Source: Perognathus longimembris pacificus (lineage: Eukaryota; Chordata; Mammalia; Rodentia; Heteromyidae). From it: a DNA stretch of 64,000 nt. The stretch lies in assembly GCF_023159225.1 (NCBI RefSeq), contig NC_063166.1:73162575-73226574 (forward strand), in the 5' to 3' direction. Below the pieces are notes generated by a model. It was not told where the DNA came from. It ran no database searches and worked only from the letters and a program-made list of their open reading frames with translations. Position 1 is the first letter of the stretch. Every line of letters starts with the position of its first letter. The position numbers and the translations under genes were made by a program. Below are positions 33,716 through 43,839 of this stretch, piece by piece.

Positions 33716-33827
33716 GAAAGGAAAGGGAAGGGGAGGGGAGGGGAGGAGAGGGGAGGAGAGGAGAAGACAGAAGAGGAAACAAAAGGAAAGGAAAGGAAAC
33801 CAAAGAAAAGGAAAGGAAGAGAAAAAA
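33716..33827. repeat. Purine (GGGGA/GGAAA)n tract, SINE tail expansion
   Basis: Over 100 bp of almost pure purine on the plus strand, built from GGGGAGG, GGAGA and GGAAA units, directly 3' of a SINE. Long homopurine tracts with mirror symmetry can form triplex (H-DNA). Confidence 0.9.
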
Positions 33828-34039
33828 CAATACCTTGCTCCTTTTTTTTTTTTCCTTTTTCTATATTCCCATTTCCTGCCTCCTTTCTTGGCTCTATTTG
33901 GGGAGATGCTTAGGAATTATAAACTCACGCCAGAAAGAATAAAAAATAAAACCTTTTAAGTTTCTACTATTTCTCAAGAAGTATGATCTATATGTAGCAT
34001 TAAAACTTTGAAGCCTTAACTTTTAAGCAAGCAGAACTA

Positions 34040-34285
34040 AAGTAACTTTCTCATAGGATAGTTAGGGAAATTATGCATGGGAAGCCATTCATACAACACC
34101 CAGCACAATTCTCACAATAAATATATAATTCTTATTCATAATTCTCACAACATCAAAAGTAGTATGTAAGGGCTCAAAGAGGTTAGGCATCTTGCTCAAG
34201 GTTGTATGGCTTGTAAATGGCAGAGCTGGAATACAAACACAGACTGCCAGAGTCAGGGTCAGCACCCTATGTTGCTTCTACCTAA
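34040..34285 (-). mobile_element. MIR SINE
   Basis: ACACCCAGCACAATTCTCAC, GGCTCAAAGAGGTTAGGCAT, CTTGCTCAAGGTTGTATGGC, AAATGGCAGAGCTGGAATAC and GACTGCCAGAGTCAGGGTC follow the minus-strand MIR over its length. Confidence 0.78.
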
Positions 34286-34399
34286 TCAGTGTTCAAATCA
34301 TCAACTTCCTTTTCCACCCCAGAGACCAGAGCCCAGGCAAGAGGCCTAGCAGCCATGTCTAGAGACTTTTCCATGGTTAAAATCTGAAAGCACACAGAT

Positions 34400-34540
34400 G
34401 CATATATAGATGATTGATAGATAGATGATACATAAATGATAGATGATAGATGATTTATACATGATAGATAATGATAGATGATTAATAGACAGATAGTAGA
34501 TAGATAGATGGATAGATAGATAGATAGAGTGAACAGACAG
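34400..34540. repeat. (GATA)n imperfect tetranucleotide repeat
   Basis: GATA/TAGA units with variants such as GATGATAG and GACAGACA. It is a degenerate microsatellite rather than a cluster of regulatory GATA sites. Confidence 0.92.
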
Positions 34541-34689
34541 ACAGAGTGAACAGACCCTGGCAGAATCTTAAGGATGATGTTTTACTGAGCAGAGACTTTT
34601 CAGAGCTGATTAGGAAGTGTAGACTCACAAATGTCCCAAACTCAACTAATGAAATCGTGGTTGCTGGTCTGTGGTACGACAGAGGGTGA

Positions 34690-34790
34690 ACCAGAAACTA
34701 CATGGTAGCTAGCTGAACGATCTTAGGTGGCTTCCTTAACCACTCTGTGCCTCAGTTAACCTAACTATGCGTACAATGGGAACAAAAGGA
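34690..34790 (+). mobile_element. MIR SINE fragment
   Basis: AACGATCTTAGGTGGCTTCC, TTAACCACTCTGTGCCTCAG and TTAACCTAACTATGCGTACA then ATGGGAACA is the plus-strand MIR core. Confidence 0.72.
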
Positions 34791-36073
34791 AATTTGGTAG
34801 GTTATCATTAGAAATTAGCCACATCTAGGAGAGCCACACAGGGCCATTTAGTTTAGCTTAGGTAGGTGGGGAGCTGGAGGCCAGGAAGATAACTTGTGTT
34901 TTATTTCCTTATCAGGCAACACAAACCTACATGATGCAGATTCTGGCCCGTGCAGATGATTAATGGATATCTAGGACACTGCTTGAGTCTGTGTTGGGCC
35001 TTCTTGTCTGCCCTTTCCACTTTCCTCCTTGCTTGCTTTCTTGCTTCCCACTTGCCGCCCCATTTTTCTCAGCAGCAAAGACCTTTTCTCTCCAGGCCCA
35101 CGGCACAGACCCTGCACTTCCGAAGGAAGCAAGCACTGAATAGATTTAGCAGGTTCTGATAAATGTCACGTTTATTTTGGTGCCAATAGAGTCACTGCAT
35201 CTTAATGAAGACCCCCCGCCCCCACCCTGCCCCAGATGTTGGTGTTGGTACGAATGCCACACGCTCCCCTGCCACCCCACAAACGAGGCTCCAGGAAGCT
35301 GGCACTGGCAGGTGCCGCTAGGCTTGCACCCTCAGACTCCCTCTTTGACACAGAGCCACCGGTTTGTAAGTAGCTAGTTCTGTCTACCAAGACCATTTTC
35401 TTTTAATACCTCTTTTCCAACCTCAGTTTCCTCATCTCATCTCCAGAAAAAAAAAAAAAAAAAGAAAGAAAGAATCATCTCTTTCTGCATCCTGAGAGAT
35501 AGTGCCTGCCAGGGTTTCCCAGCTGGGGGCTGAGCCGGGAGGAGAGAGGTCCCATGGCTGATTGTTGATTCTAATTGATTCCAAATGCGCAGTCCCTAGG
35601 GAGCAGGCTAGGGAGCAGTTGGATGGGAGGGCTGAGCTCCTGCGTGGGCAGAGCTGAACCGGATGGCTGAGCCAGCAATTTCCCCAGGCCAGAAAGTGAG
35701 AGCCACAGACTGAACCCCTTGTCCAAAGGCCTCACCCTGGGGTCTGGGGGGGGGGAGGGGAGGAGAGCCCGGTCTCTGGAGGGAGGGTACTGGGAGAGGT
35801 AGACACATAAGCTCTCCTTTCATCCCGCTTGAAGTGAAGGACTTGGGGGGAATAACAAAGGGCACATAGATCAGGCTTCTAGTATGTTCCCTGGCCCCAC
35901 AGCAATCAGTTTCAAATGCCTCTAGGCCAGAGAACACAGGAGGTGATGGAGAATCCCCACCACCACCACCACCACACACATATGCTGTAAAATAAAATCC
36001 ACACCCTCTTTGCATTTTGCTGAGCCTAGGTGTTTTGGGTTCCTATTGTCTGTGGGTTTTTATGCTCCAGAAA

Positions 36074-36074
<1 letters not shown>

Positions 36075-36137
<63 letters not shown>
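36075..36137. repeat. (TG)n microsatellite
   Basis: About 31 uninterrupted TG units, the longest dinucleotide array in the window. Confidence 0.97.
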
Positions 36138-36741
36138 TAATCTACATAAAAACTCTGTATGGTTAAAGGAAGCTTGAGAGCAGAAAGAAGTGTCAGGGAG
36201 ACTGGGTACACAAAGCCTGACATTGCCACAGTAGAACCTAAGAGAAGGATTCCAGGACAGCCAGTGTATTCAGAGAGTAATCCCAGGAAACACCGGTAGG
36301 GGGCAGAGAAAGTAAGATAGTCAGGAGAAAGAAGCAGGTCAAGGAGATTAGGGCTAGTAAGATTGCCACCATGGGCCAGTGGAAGTTCTGCTGAGGAGCT
36401 CCAAGAGCCAGCATAGCTGTCCACCAAAGGGGAGAGACAGCTGGGGTACTGATACATCCAACTCCCATCTGCCAATGGCCAAGCATCCCTCTTAGAAGTC
36501 TTAACTCCAGTTCAAGCTCTCTTGTCTACCCAGCTCTAGGGTAGAGTCACATGTACTGGGATAGGAAGTATCCAGGAAGAAATATGAATAGTATCTTTTA
36601 CATAGGTAATCTAACCAGGGGCTGGGGTGTGACGAGGCCAGGGTGTGAGTCATGATGTCCATTTTAGAAGTGAAGTCACTGAAGCTCAGAGAAGCCATGA
36701 CTTTGGTCCCCTCTTGTATACCCAGGGAGTTGTAGGGGGTT

Positions 36742-36984
36742 TTGTTTGCTTGTTTTTGTTGGTCCTAGGGCTTGAACTCAGGGCCTGGGTACTATCTCTG
36801 AGCTTTTATTGCTCAAGGCTAGCACTCTACCATTTAAACCACAGGTCCACTTCTAGCTTTTTGGTGATTAATTGTAGATAAGATTCTCATGGACTTTCCT
36901 GCACAGGCTGGCTTTGAATAGGGATCCTCAGAGCTCAGCCTCCTGAGTAACTAGGAGTATAGACATGAGCTACCAGCACTCAGC
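36742..36984 (-). mobile_element. SINE with B1-like head and Geo-type right part
   Basis: Minus-strand copy: GGGCTTGAACTCAGGGCCTG, CAAGGCTAGCACTCTACCAT, TTTTTGGTGATTAATTGTAG, CAGGCTGGCTTTGAATAGGG, CCTCCTGAGTAACTAGGAGT. The 3' tail on the minus strand is CAAACAAGCAAACAAA-like. Confidence 0.88.
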
Positions 36985-37374
36985 TCAAGTAGCTGTTTTT
37001 AAATGAATACTATCTGTCTTCTAGGATCTAACTTGAACTGGTTTCCTTGAGGCTTCCACTGCTCACCCAATCCCAGGAGAAATCATAACACCCTGTCTAC
37101 ACTTTGGCTAGGGTGTTTGGCATGCTGCATTATAACAACTCCTTTACCCATCAATCTGCTCAGATGCACTGAAGTCCATTCATAAAGTACCTGGTATGTT
37201 GTAGAACCTGGAATGTGCACACTGCCACTACATTCTCAAGTCACCAAGGGCCAGCACAGAATCTAAGATGTGTGAAAGCTATATTAGGTTCTACTGAGCA
37301 AGAGCCACTCTAGAAATAAAACATAAAATATAGTCCTTAGTGTCCTCACTAGAGAGGAAGGAAGAGTTAGTCTA

Positions 37375-37700
37375 GATCTTAGAACACAAGCAAGAGAGAG
37401 GAAGGAAGTCCGTGCAGGAACAGCATTCCAGACAGAGGCACTGGTTGTGCAAAGGCAAGGAGGTAGGCTTGGAGGAAACCCCAAGTCTGTATGTGGGGTA
37501 GTGGAGAGAGATGAAGCAAGAGAAGGAGAGGAATCTGTTGGAAGACCATGCACGTTTCCCAGCCAAGACATTGCATTGCATTCTGCACAGAGGGGACTTT
37601 TCCAAGAGCTCTGGTAGATACAGAATAGCCAACAGGTCTTTGGTGGGGGCCAGTACCTCCATCTAGAACAAAGTCATGGAAAACGCAGAGGAGGCAGTGT
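37375..37700. repeat. Old interspersed repeat of unassigned family (probable)
   Basis: GAACAGCATTCCAGACAGAG, GCACTGGTTGTGCAAAGGCA, AGGAGGTAGGCTTGGAGGAA and GCATTGCATTCTGC resemble a widespread ancient repeat whose name I cannot give. The copies near 17.6, 43.9 and 46.2 kb look related. Confidence 0.4.
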
Positions 37701-37808
37701 TGGAATCTACAGTTGATGATACTCCTAAATGAGCGTGCTTCTCTAATGGCAGAAGTATGTCCATTGCATGTTATGGATAATAGCAAGAACCTGTATTTTT
37801 TTTTTTAA

Positions 37809-38036
37809 GTCTCTAGGCACCAGTGGCTCTAGCACTCTAGTGGGACCCTAGCAACTCAGGAAGGAAGTTAAGATCTGAGATCATGGTTCAAGGCCAACTC
37901 AGGCAGAAAAATCCCTGAGAGAGACTCTTGACTCCAATTAGCCATCAAAAAGCTGAAAGAGGAGCTGTGACTCGAGGGTAGAGTGTTAGCCGTGAGCAAA
38001 ACAGCTAAGTGACAAGGCCTAAGTCCTGAGTTCAAA
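37809..38036 (+). mobile_element. SINE with B1-like head and Geo-type right part
   Basis: A diverged plus-strand copy with a small insertion in its head: GGCACCAGTGGCTCTAGC, AACTCAGGAAGGAAGTTAAG, GTTCAAGGCCAACTCAGGCA, CTCCAATTAGCCATCAAAAA and AAGTCCTGAGTTCAAAGAG. It is followed by a purine tract. Confidence 0.82.
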
Positions 38037-38190
38037 GAGAGAGAGAGAGAGAGTAAAAAGAAAAAGTAGGGGAGGAAAAAAGAAAAGGGGGAGGAGGAAA
38101 GGGGAAGGGGAGGGGGAAGGAGAAAAAGGGGAGGGAGGAAGAAGGGGAGGGGAAAGGAGAAGGGGAGAGGAAGAGAGAGGCTAGAAGGGA
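38034..38190. repeat. Purine (GA/GGGGA/GGGAAA)n tract, SINE tail expansion
   Basis: About 155 bp almost free of pyrimidines on the plus strand, directly 3' of a SINE. Low-complexity frames on the opposite strand (Leu/Pro/Ser/Phe rich) are artefacts. Confidence 0.92.
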
Positions 38191-38449
38191 GGGAGGTCAG
38201 AGAGAAATAGGAGATGAGTCCAGAAATCTGACACCATGAGCTCAAGAGTGAGACAAGGAAAGAGCATAAGGTTTGGGGTAGAAGAATACTTTTACCTGAC
38301 ACTTTCAAAAAGTATGTGTCTTCCTATGCAGAAGCCAAAATAGTGGTCTCCTGGGAGCAGAAAGCAGACAGAGTTTTACAGAGGCTCAGAAAAAGGGGCT
38401 TATGATAAATGGAAGCAGGACAACAGGGACCAGAGGGGAAGAGTGACTT

Positions 38450-38670
38450 CCAGCACACAGCAGAAAGAATATAGTCTCTGACAATTCATTATGTATTTCA
38501 AAATAGCTAGACGAGAGGCTATTCAACATTCCCAACACAAAGAAATGGTAAAGTTTGACAAGATGGAAATGCTAATTATCCTGGTTTGATCATTACATAA
38601 TATATGAATCGAAACTACACATTGTACCCCATAAATACATACAAATATTATGTGCCAATTAAAAAATTTT
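38450..38670 (+). mobile_element. Old LINE-1 3' end
   Basis: CTGGTTTGATCATTACATAA, AACTACACATTGTACCCCAT, AAATACATACAAATATTATG and TGCCAATTAAAAAATTTTAA is the typical 3' end of an old L1M element, with an A-rich terminus. Confidence 0.7.
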
Positions 38671-38952
38671 AAATGCCAAGTAGATGATTATGGAACTACA
38701 AAGGGAAAAGTACTTCATCTTCCACATGGGGGAGGGGGTATGGAGGGAAAAAGGGTAGACACTGAGAACACAGCAAGGAGAGGAATACAATAATCCAGGG
38801 GAAAATGTGAGAGACGGGAGCTGAGGTGGCAGGCACAGTAAAAGAGGTGGAGATCCTTGACAGACTTTGAAAGGACGGTACCCTTGGAAATTGCAAGCAG
38901 GGACACAGACAGATCTAAGGAACAGGAAGATAACCAACAAAGCCACCTTGGA

Positions 38953-39057
38953 CAGGGAGGGGAGTAACAGTGTTCAACAAGAAATGTACTCATTACCTTA
39001 CTGATATAACTGTAACCCCTGTGTACATCACCTTTACAACAAATAAAAAAAAATTTA
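38953..39057 (+). mobile_element. Very short 5'-truncated LINE-1 insertion with target-site duplication
   Basis: Only about 105 bp: CAAGAAATGTACTCATTACC, TAACTGTAACCCCTGTGTAC, then AACAAATAAAAAAAAA. A perfect 12-bp duplication AGCCACCTTGGA flanks it at 38941-38952 and 39058-39069. The end sequence resembles the two longer L1 tails at 39.8 and 48.1 kb. Confidence 0.88.
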
Positions 39058-39126
39058 AGCCACCTTGGAGCCAAGCTCTAAGCTCTAAGTAGCAGTAAAT
39101 GGGTAAAAAAAAAAATTGATAAATTC

Positions 39127-39517
39127 ACATGGCATGTTGATAATAATGCCATATGAAACCGTACCTTTTGTATTTTTTCTTGTCTGTTTGTTTGTTTGAT
39201 TGTTTTTTTTACTTTTGCTTCTCTTGTATTCCCTTCCTGTGGTTGTACCCCCATTACCACTATATCTCATCCGAACACCCTGGATACTGTTTATACGGGT
39301 ATTAGAACTGGGGAAGGGAAAGGGAATATCAAAATTAAGAGACAAAGGACAAAAAGACAAACCATTCCCAAAGCAATACTTACAAAACCATTTGTTATAA
39401 ATCAACTGCACAACTCATGGGGGGAAAGGGGAAGGGGAGGGGAGAAATGAGGGAGGAAACAAGTTGAACAAGAAATGTACTTACTGCCTTACATATGAAT
39501 CTGTTTGTGTGTGTGTG

Positions 39518-39558
<41 letters not shown>

Positions 39559-39812
39559 TTGCCAGTCCTGGGCCTTGGACTCAGGGCCTGAGCACTGTCC
39601 CTGGCCTCTCTTTGCTCAAGGCTAGCACTCTGCCACTTGAGTCACGGCACCACTTCTGGCCATTTTCTATATATGTGGTGCTGAAGAATCTAACGCAGGA
39701 CTTCATGTATACCAGGCAAGCACTTTTGCCACTGGGCCATATTCCCAGCTTACATATGAATCTGTAACCTCTCTGTACCACACTTTGACAATAAAGAAAA
39801 AAGATTAATTAA
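39127..39812 (+). mobile_element. 5'-truncated LINE-1 3' end carrying a nested SINE
   Basis: The L1 3' UTR is recognised by TGTATTCCCTTCCTGTGG, a purine stretch GGGGAAAGGGGAAGGGGAGG, CAAGAAATGTACTTACTGCC, and a terminus ACAATAAAGAAAAAAG. A 16-bp duplication AAAAATTGATAAATTC lies at 39111-39126 and 39813-39828. An IDL-Geo SINE at 39505-39749 interrupts it with its own duplication. Without the SINE the L1 piece is only about 425 bp and holds no ORF. Confidence 0.88.
39505..39749 (-). mobile_element. IDL-Geo-type dimeric SINE nested in LINE-1
   Basis: The minus strand reads the ID-like left monomer (from the plus-strand end CATATTCCCAGC), then the right monomer ending CCAGGCCCAGGACTGGC-like, then a (CAA)n tail seen as (TTG)n at about 39519-39556 with a TG run beyond. 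A perfect 16-bp duplication TTACATATGAATCTGT lies at 39489-39504 and 39750-39765. Confidence 0.92.
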
Positions 39813-39945
39813 AAAAATTGATAAATTCCTTGCACAGTCACCTACAGCTTCCTGACAAGGAAAAGAGGGGCAGGGTGTTCATGGGGTAGAGGAGGCTGAT
39901 TTCTCTGGAGACAGGGGAAAACTTTATTTTACAGGGAGCTGAAAA

Positions 39946-39948
<3 letters not shown>

Positions 39949-39976
<28 letters not shown>
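39949..39976. repeat. (TG)n microsatellite
   Basis: About 13 TG units, just upstream of the enhancer-like block at 40.0 kb. Confidence 0.95.
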
Positions 39977-39984
39977 ACCCAAAC

Positions 39985-40340
39985 AGCTTTGCTGTGATGT
40001 TTGTGTTTGTCATAGATCAGTTAGTGGGTAGATTGGCTCAGCAGAAAATGGAGATTTAGACAATGCCAGAGTGGATAATGGTACCCGAACGCTGTCAGGC
40101 GCTAATCAGGAGTCTGCAATGACTCTGTTGTGCAGATTGAAGTGCGAGCATTTGGAGTTATTACTCAAGGCTTGTCTCTGCAATTAGATGATTGCATAAC
40201 CTTAATATGATCGGTCTTGCCGGATGTGAATTGTGCAGCTGTAACCACAAAATAAGGTGGTATTTCTGTTTTTCTTGTTGAACACAAACATTATATATGT
40301 GCAAGTCATAATTTTATAACAGTTGCTTTTGGCAAGAAAG
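39985..40340. promoter_or_regulatory. Strong candidate conserved non-coding element (developmental enhancer type)
   Basis: About 350 bp of non-repetitive sequence with retained CpGs (CCCGAACGCTGTC, AGGCGCTAATC, AAGTGCGAGC, ATGATCGG, TTGCCGGATG). It has dense transcription-factor cores: CTGTCAGG (MEIS/TGIF type) at 40092-40099, GCTAATC at 40101-40107, AGATGATTGCATAAC near 40186, an E-box CAGCTG at 40236-40241 and a RUNX-like AACCACA at 40243-40249. There is no exon-like frame. The texture matches deeply conserved vertebrate enhancers; conservation itself is not shown here. Confidence 0.58.
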
Positions 40341-40370
40341 AGCTTTGTCAGTCAGAAGATGCAGTTGAGA

Positions 40371-40395
40371 AAAAAAAAATATATATATATATATT
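40371..40395. repeat. A run and (TA)n
   Basis: About nine A followed by eight TA units. Confidence 0.93.
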
Positions 40396-40539
40396 CAATT
40401 CAAGCACTTAAAGAGACAGTCATAATGTCAGGCTTTGCCTTGGGAAATATTGCTTTGTGGGTTTTGCTGTTTCTGGGCTTTTTGTTGTTGTTGTTGTTGT
40501 ATTTTTTTTCCTTCACACACATCAATTTTGAGGCCAGGA

Positions 40540-40700
40540 AGTTGGGAAACTTCAAGCCCATATTGAATCCTCCTGAGACCACATAGTTTTGCTCCCACAC
40601 ATGCACCGTGTAGATTGTCAGAAGGAATCAGCTTGATATTCATCAGCAATTGCACATCACACCCCATTCATCAAGCCTCATTGTTCCAAGAGGACGTGAG
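40540..40700. promoter_or_regulatory. Possible conserved non-coding element
   Basis: Unique sequence with CTTGATATTCATCAGCAATT, GCACATCACACCCCATTCAT and CAAGCCTCATTGTTCC (a SOX-like ATTGTT core near 40680). It is weaker than the block at 40.0-40.3 kb. Confidence 0.3.
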
Positions 40701-41439
40701 CTGTGACTTGGGCTCTTCAAGATCTGAGATCCTTGCAGAAATCCTTACCACCCGTCCCCACGGCCCGGCATAAGGGACTCCAAGGACACAGCCCTCAAAT
40801 GCCCTCTGACACCCAAGCCCAGGGTGCCTCGAACATGAGATGATAACACCATGCTAAAGATGTCCAGGTTTCTCCTGTCTCCTCTCCAAGGTCAGGGGAA
40901 GACTCCAAGCAAGGAAAATACCTGGTGATTAGGAAGCAGAGAGGAGATGGGGTGCCAGGAAGGGATCAGAGCACTCTCTTGTGAAGATGAGAGCTGGATC
41001 CAAGGGAGTAACATCTAAGATGATATGAGTCTGTGTGCATAGGGTAGGGGAGCATACACATATATGTGCCAGCAGTATCTGATCAGACTGTCATTTCATG
41101 GTCAGAAACAAATGCCAAAGCCAAGTATCACAGGCTGAGTTTCCTGGGAGGCAGACCCTCAGATGCAAGCTTGGGTCCAGGAGGCTTGTCAGGGAATGCA
41201 CTTGGAGAAGAGTTCACACCCATAGGAGATGCAAGGGAGCAGGCATGGGCAGAAGAAGAGACAGGTGGCAGTTCACTTGAGCAACATAAGCCCAGCTTCC
41301 CCAAAACCGAATGGAGGGGGCTCAGAAGCTGGGATGGCCCTTCAGAGTTACCCCCAAGTTGAGGAAGAAATACCAGGCTTTATATTCTGCCTTGATCAAA
41401 GGTTTACTGTAGCAGAGGGTGTGGCTGGTCTGCCACCTG

Positions 41440-41560
41440 ACCTCCATCCCATAGCCTCTTCTGCCTGGGCTGCCCTTTCTTTCCTCACACGTCTTCAGGA
41501 CTGAATTCAGACATCACCTCCTCCAGGAAGCCTTCACAAATGCCCTCAAGCTGAGTAAGA
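41440..41560 (+). mobile_element. LINE-2 fragment
   Basis: CTGCCTGGGCTGCCCTTTCT, ACTGAATTCAGACATCACCT and CCTCCAGGAAGCCTTCACA is the L2 3' region order. It abuts the next enhancer-like block. Confidence 0.65.
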
Positions 41561-41639
41561 TTTCCCATCGTGCCCACTGCTGACTCCACTCTTGCAAAGA
41601 TGATGGGCGGCTGTCCGCAGGCCCTCTGATGAGCGAGTT

Positions 41640-42060
41640 TTTCCTAATTCTCCCATCATGGAAACAAACTGGAATGCTGATTGATAGAAGAGCCATTTTT
41701 ACAAAGACGGGGGGAAAAATGGCTTTTAATATCAGCTTTTAAGAAAGAAAAGTATGGCTCCTATAAACTGTTAAACTTCACTTTATTGACCATAAATCTG
41801 TATTTTGCTCAATGCAAAAGTTTTTCATCTTGTACAGAAAAATGCTGAAACAGCGACAACGGCGGAAAACAAGAAGTTTTCTCTTACGGACAATTTATAT
41901 GAAAAAGTTATTGAATTTCTGGTTAGAGAGGCCAGGCCAGGCATCTCTGGGCTCCCCCCCCCCACACCCCCCAGAGGGCCAGGCCAGTGGTGCCAGACGC
42001 GACCCGTTGCTGATCAATGTCAAGAGAAAATTAACCAATTGTAAGTCTATTAAGTCATGG
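41640..42060. promoter_or_regulatory. Strong candidate conserved non-coding element
   Basis: A repeat-free AT-rich block: GCTGATTGATAGAAGAGCC, AATGGCTTTTAATATCAGC, CACTTTATTGACCATAAATC (HOX/CDX-like cores near 41780-41797), a CpG-bearing CAGCGACAACGGCGG near 41851, and CTTACGGACAATTTATATG near 41884. A C run near 41956 interrupts it. There is no exon-like frame. It is a candidate enhancer by inference. Confidence 0.52.
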
Positions 42061-42209
42061 GCACAAGGGATTTCAGAGCCCAGAGCAAAGCCTGCGCTTC
42101 TCCCTGGGGACCTTCGATGGCAGCTTCCTTTGCTGAAACACAGCCAGTCTTGCTTGCCAAAGAAAGGGCAGAAAGAGCAGGCTTTTCTGGGCATCTGTTC
42201 ACTCTTAGG

Positions 42210-42325
42210 TGCCTTGGTGATTATTACATCATTTAATACTTGCCACAACCACAGGAAGGAAGTGTTCCCAGCCACATTTTTTTTTATAAATAAGCAAATG
42301 CAAAATTAGAGATATTAAGAATTTT
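42210..42325 (-). mobile_element. MIR SINE fragment
   Basis: GATTATTACATCATTTAATA, CTTGCCACAACCACAGGAAG and TTATAAATAAGCAAATGC follow a diverged minus-strand MIR. Confidence 0.55.
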
Positions 42326-42327
42326 AA

Positions 42328-42580
42328 TTTAGGGGGTTGGGAATATGGCCTAGTGACAAGAGTGCTTGCCTCATATACATGAAGCCCTGGGTTCGATTGC
42401 TCAGCACCACATATATAGAAAAAGCCAGAAGTGGTGCTGTGGCTCAAGTTGGCAGAGTGCTAGCCCTGAGCAAAAAGAAGCCAGGGACAGTGCTCAGGCC
42501 CTGAGTTCAAGCTCCAGGACTGGGGAGGAGGACGAGGAGGAGGACGAGGAGGAGGACAAGGAGGAGGAGGAGGAGGTATT
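42328..42580 (+). mobile_element. IDL-Geo-type dimeric SINE with GGA/GAC tail
   Basis: Left monomer GGGGTTGGGAATATGGCCTA with B box GGTTCGATTGC (one change from consensus), linker CACATATATAGAAAAAGCCA, right monomer CTGTGGCTCAAGTTGGCAGA to CCAGGACTGGGG. The tail is a (GGAGGAC/GGA)n array at 42519-42577 in place of an A run. AGAATTTTAA at 42318-42327 and 42581-42590 is the target-site duplication. Confidence 0.92.
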
Positions 42581-43219
42581 AGAATTTTAACCCCCCCCCC
42601 CAAAAGAAACCTCAAAGGTGAATGTAGTTAATCAAAGACTAGTAGCTAGCAATGCTCAGGGACTGTTTGCTTTCTTCTTGAAATCAGAGTACAGAAAGGA
42701 GTTCTGGAACTAAACCTGGCTTAAAGACTCGGGCTTGGCCCTGGCCCTGCAGAAATTATCTCATTTGGTCTTTCCAAAACCAGGCAGAAAGAAGTGAGAT
42801 CCCTGGGCTACCGGAGTGTACCCAGGGCAAAGAAACAATATTGTATACACAGAAAGTCAGCAACTCTGCCTTGGCAGAATACCTGGAAACACCACCTCCC
42901 AGCACTGCAAGTGCCAGTGTGCTATTCAAGCCACGCATTGAGTTATGGCATTCTCCTATACTAGAGTGAAAATATTCTTGGTTGAGTTTACATATCTTTT
43001 GAAATCGAATCAAAATTGGCAAGTATCTAGTCCAAGAACATGCAGGCTTCATCTACTGAGCCAAGTGCTACTGATGAGTTGTTCCTGCCTAGAGTGATGT
43101 GTCAAGAAGGATTCTGAGGTACATACAGTCTGAGCTCAAGAGGAGAAAGAACGTAACAATTCATTGGTAGGGAAACTTGGCATAGAGTTTTACGCAATCC
43201 CCTTCAGTCATCTCAGTCT

Positions 43220-43715
43220 CCAGTTCACCCCTTCTGTTTCCCCCCCCACAACAAAGCTGCCAGAGTGACATCCCTAACTCAGAGACATGATCTCATTCAT
43301 CCCACAACTCAATAGCCATCAATTTGCCATCACCTAAAGACATCTCCTGTCATTAAACACCCCAGCAGTAATGGAGTACTTTCATGTTCCCCAAACACTC
43401 CATGCTTTTTCACACCATCACAGTTGCATATCATTCTACATCAAACCGTTTCTCTCATGCTACCAGACAGCAAACTCTTACTCATGCCTCCCAACCCATC
43501 TCTCAGAATTCAACTCTTCAAAGCCTTCCTTTGTTCCCCAGTAGACTGAAGTGTTCCTTCTCCCGTGGCCCCTGCACATTGCATTCCTTCACTAAGCCCT
43601 TGTTGTACTGCTGAACTGTGAGCCTCTAAAGGGAAGGAACCCAACATCTAGCATAGGGCAGAGCCAATAAATATTTGAGTGTGTAAATAAGTTAGTGGAT
43701 GAATAAATAATTTCT
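43220..43715 (+). mobile_element. LINE-2 3' region, long copy
   Basis: CTGCCAGAGTGACATCCCTA, TGTTCCCCAAACACTCCATG, CTTTTTCACACCATCACAGT, GCAAACTCTTACTCATGCC, TGTGAGCCTCTAAAGGGAAG and CAATAAATATTTGAGTGTG trace the L2 3' end through to its tail. It is inactive; no intact frame. Confidence 0.8.
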
Positions 43716-43839
43716 CCTCCCAGCATGTATGCTTGTTTATCAGTCTCTGAACTTAGCTTGACCTATCAGCTCTTTACACACATCATTCTGTTGGTAAACA
43801 TTTATGCAGGTTTTACTAGTGCAAAGTAGAATGGAAGTA

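Noticed and set aside
34400..34540. Cluster of regulatory GATA sites
   Set aside because: It is a tetranucleotide microsatellite, so the motif count is explained by the repeat unit.
37868..38308. 146-codon Leu/Pro/Phe/Ser-rich membrane-like protein
   Set aside because: The hydrophobic part is the complement of the purine tract at 38034-38190, and the rest is a SINE.
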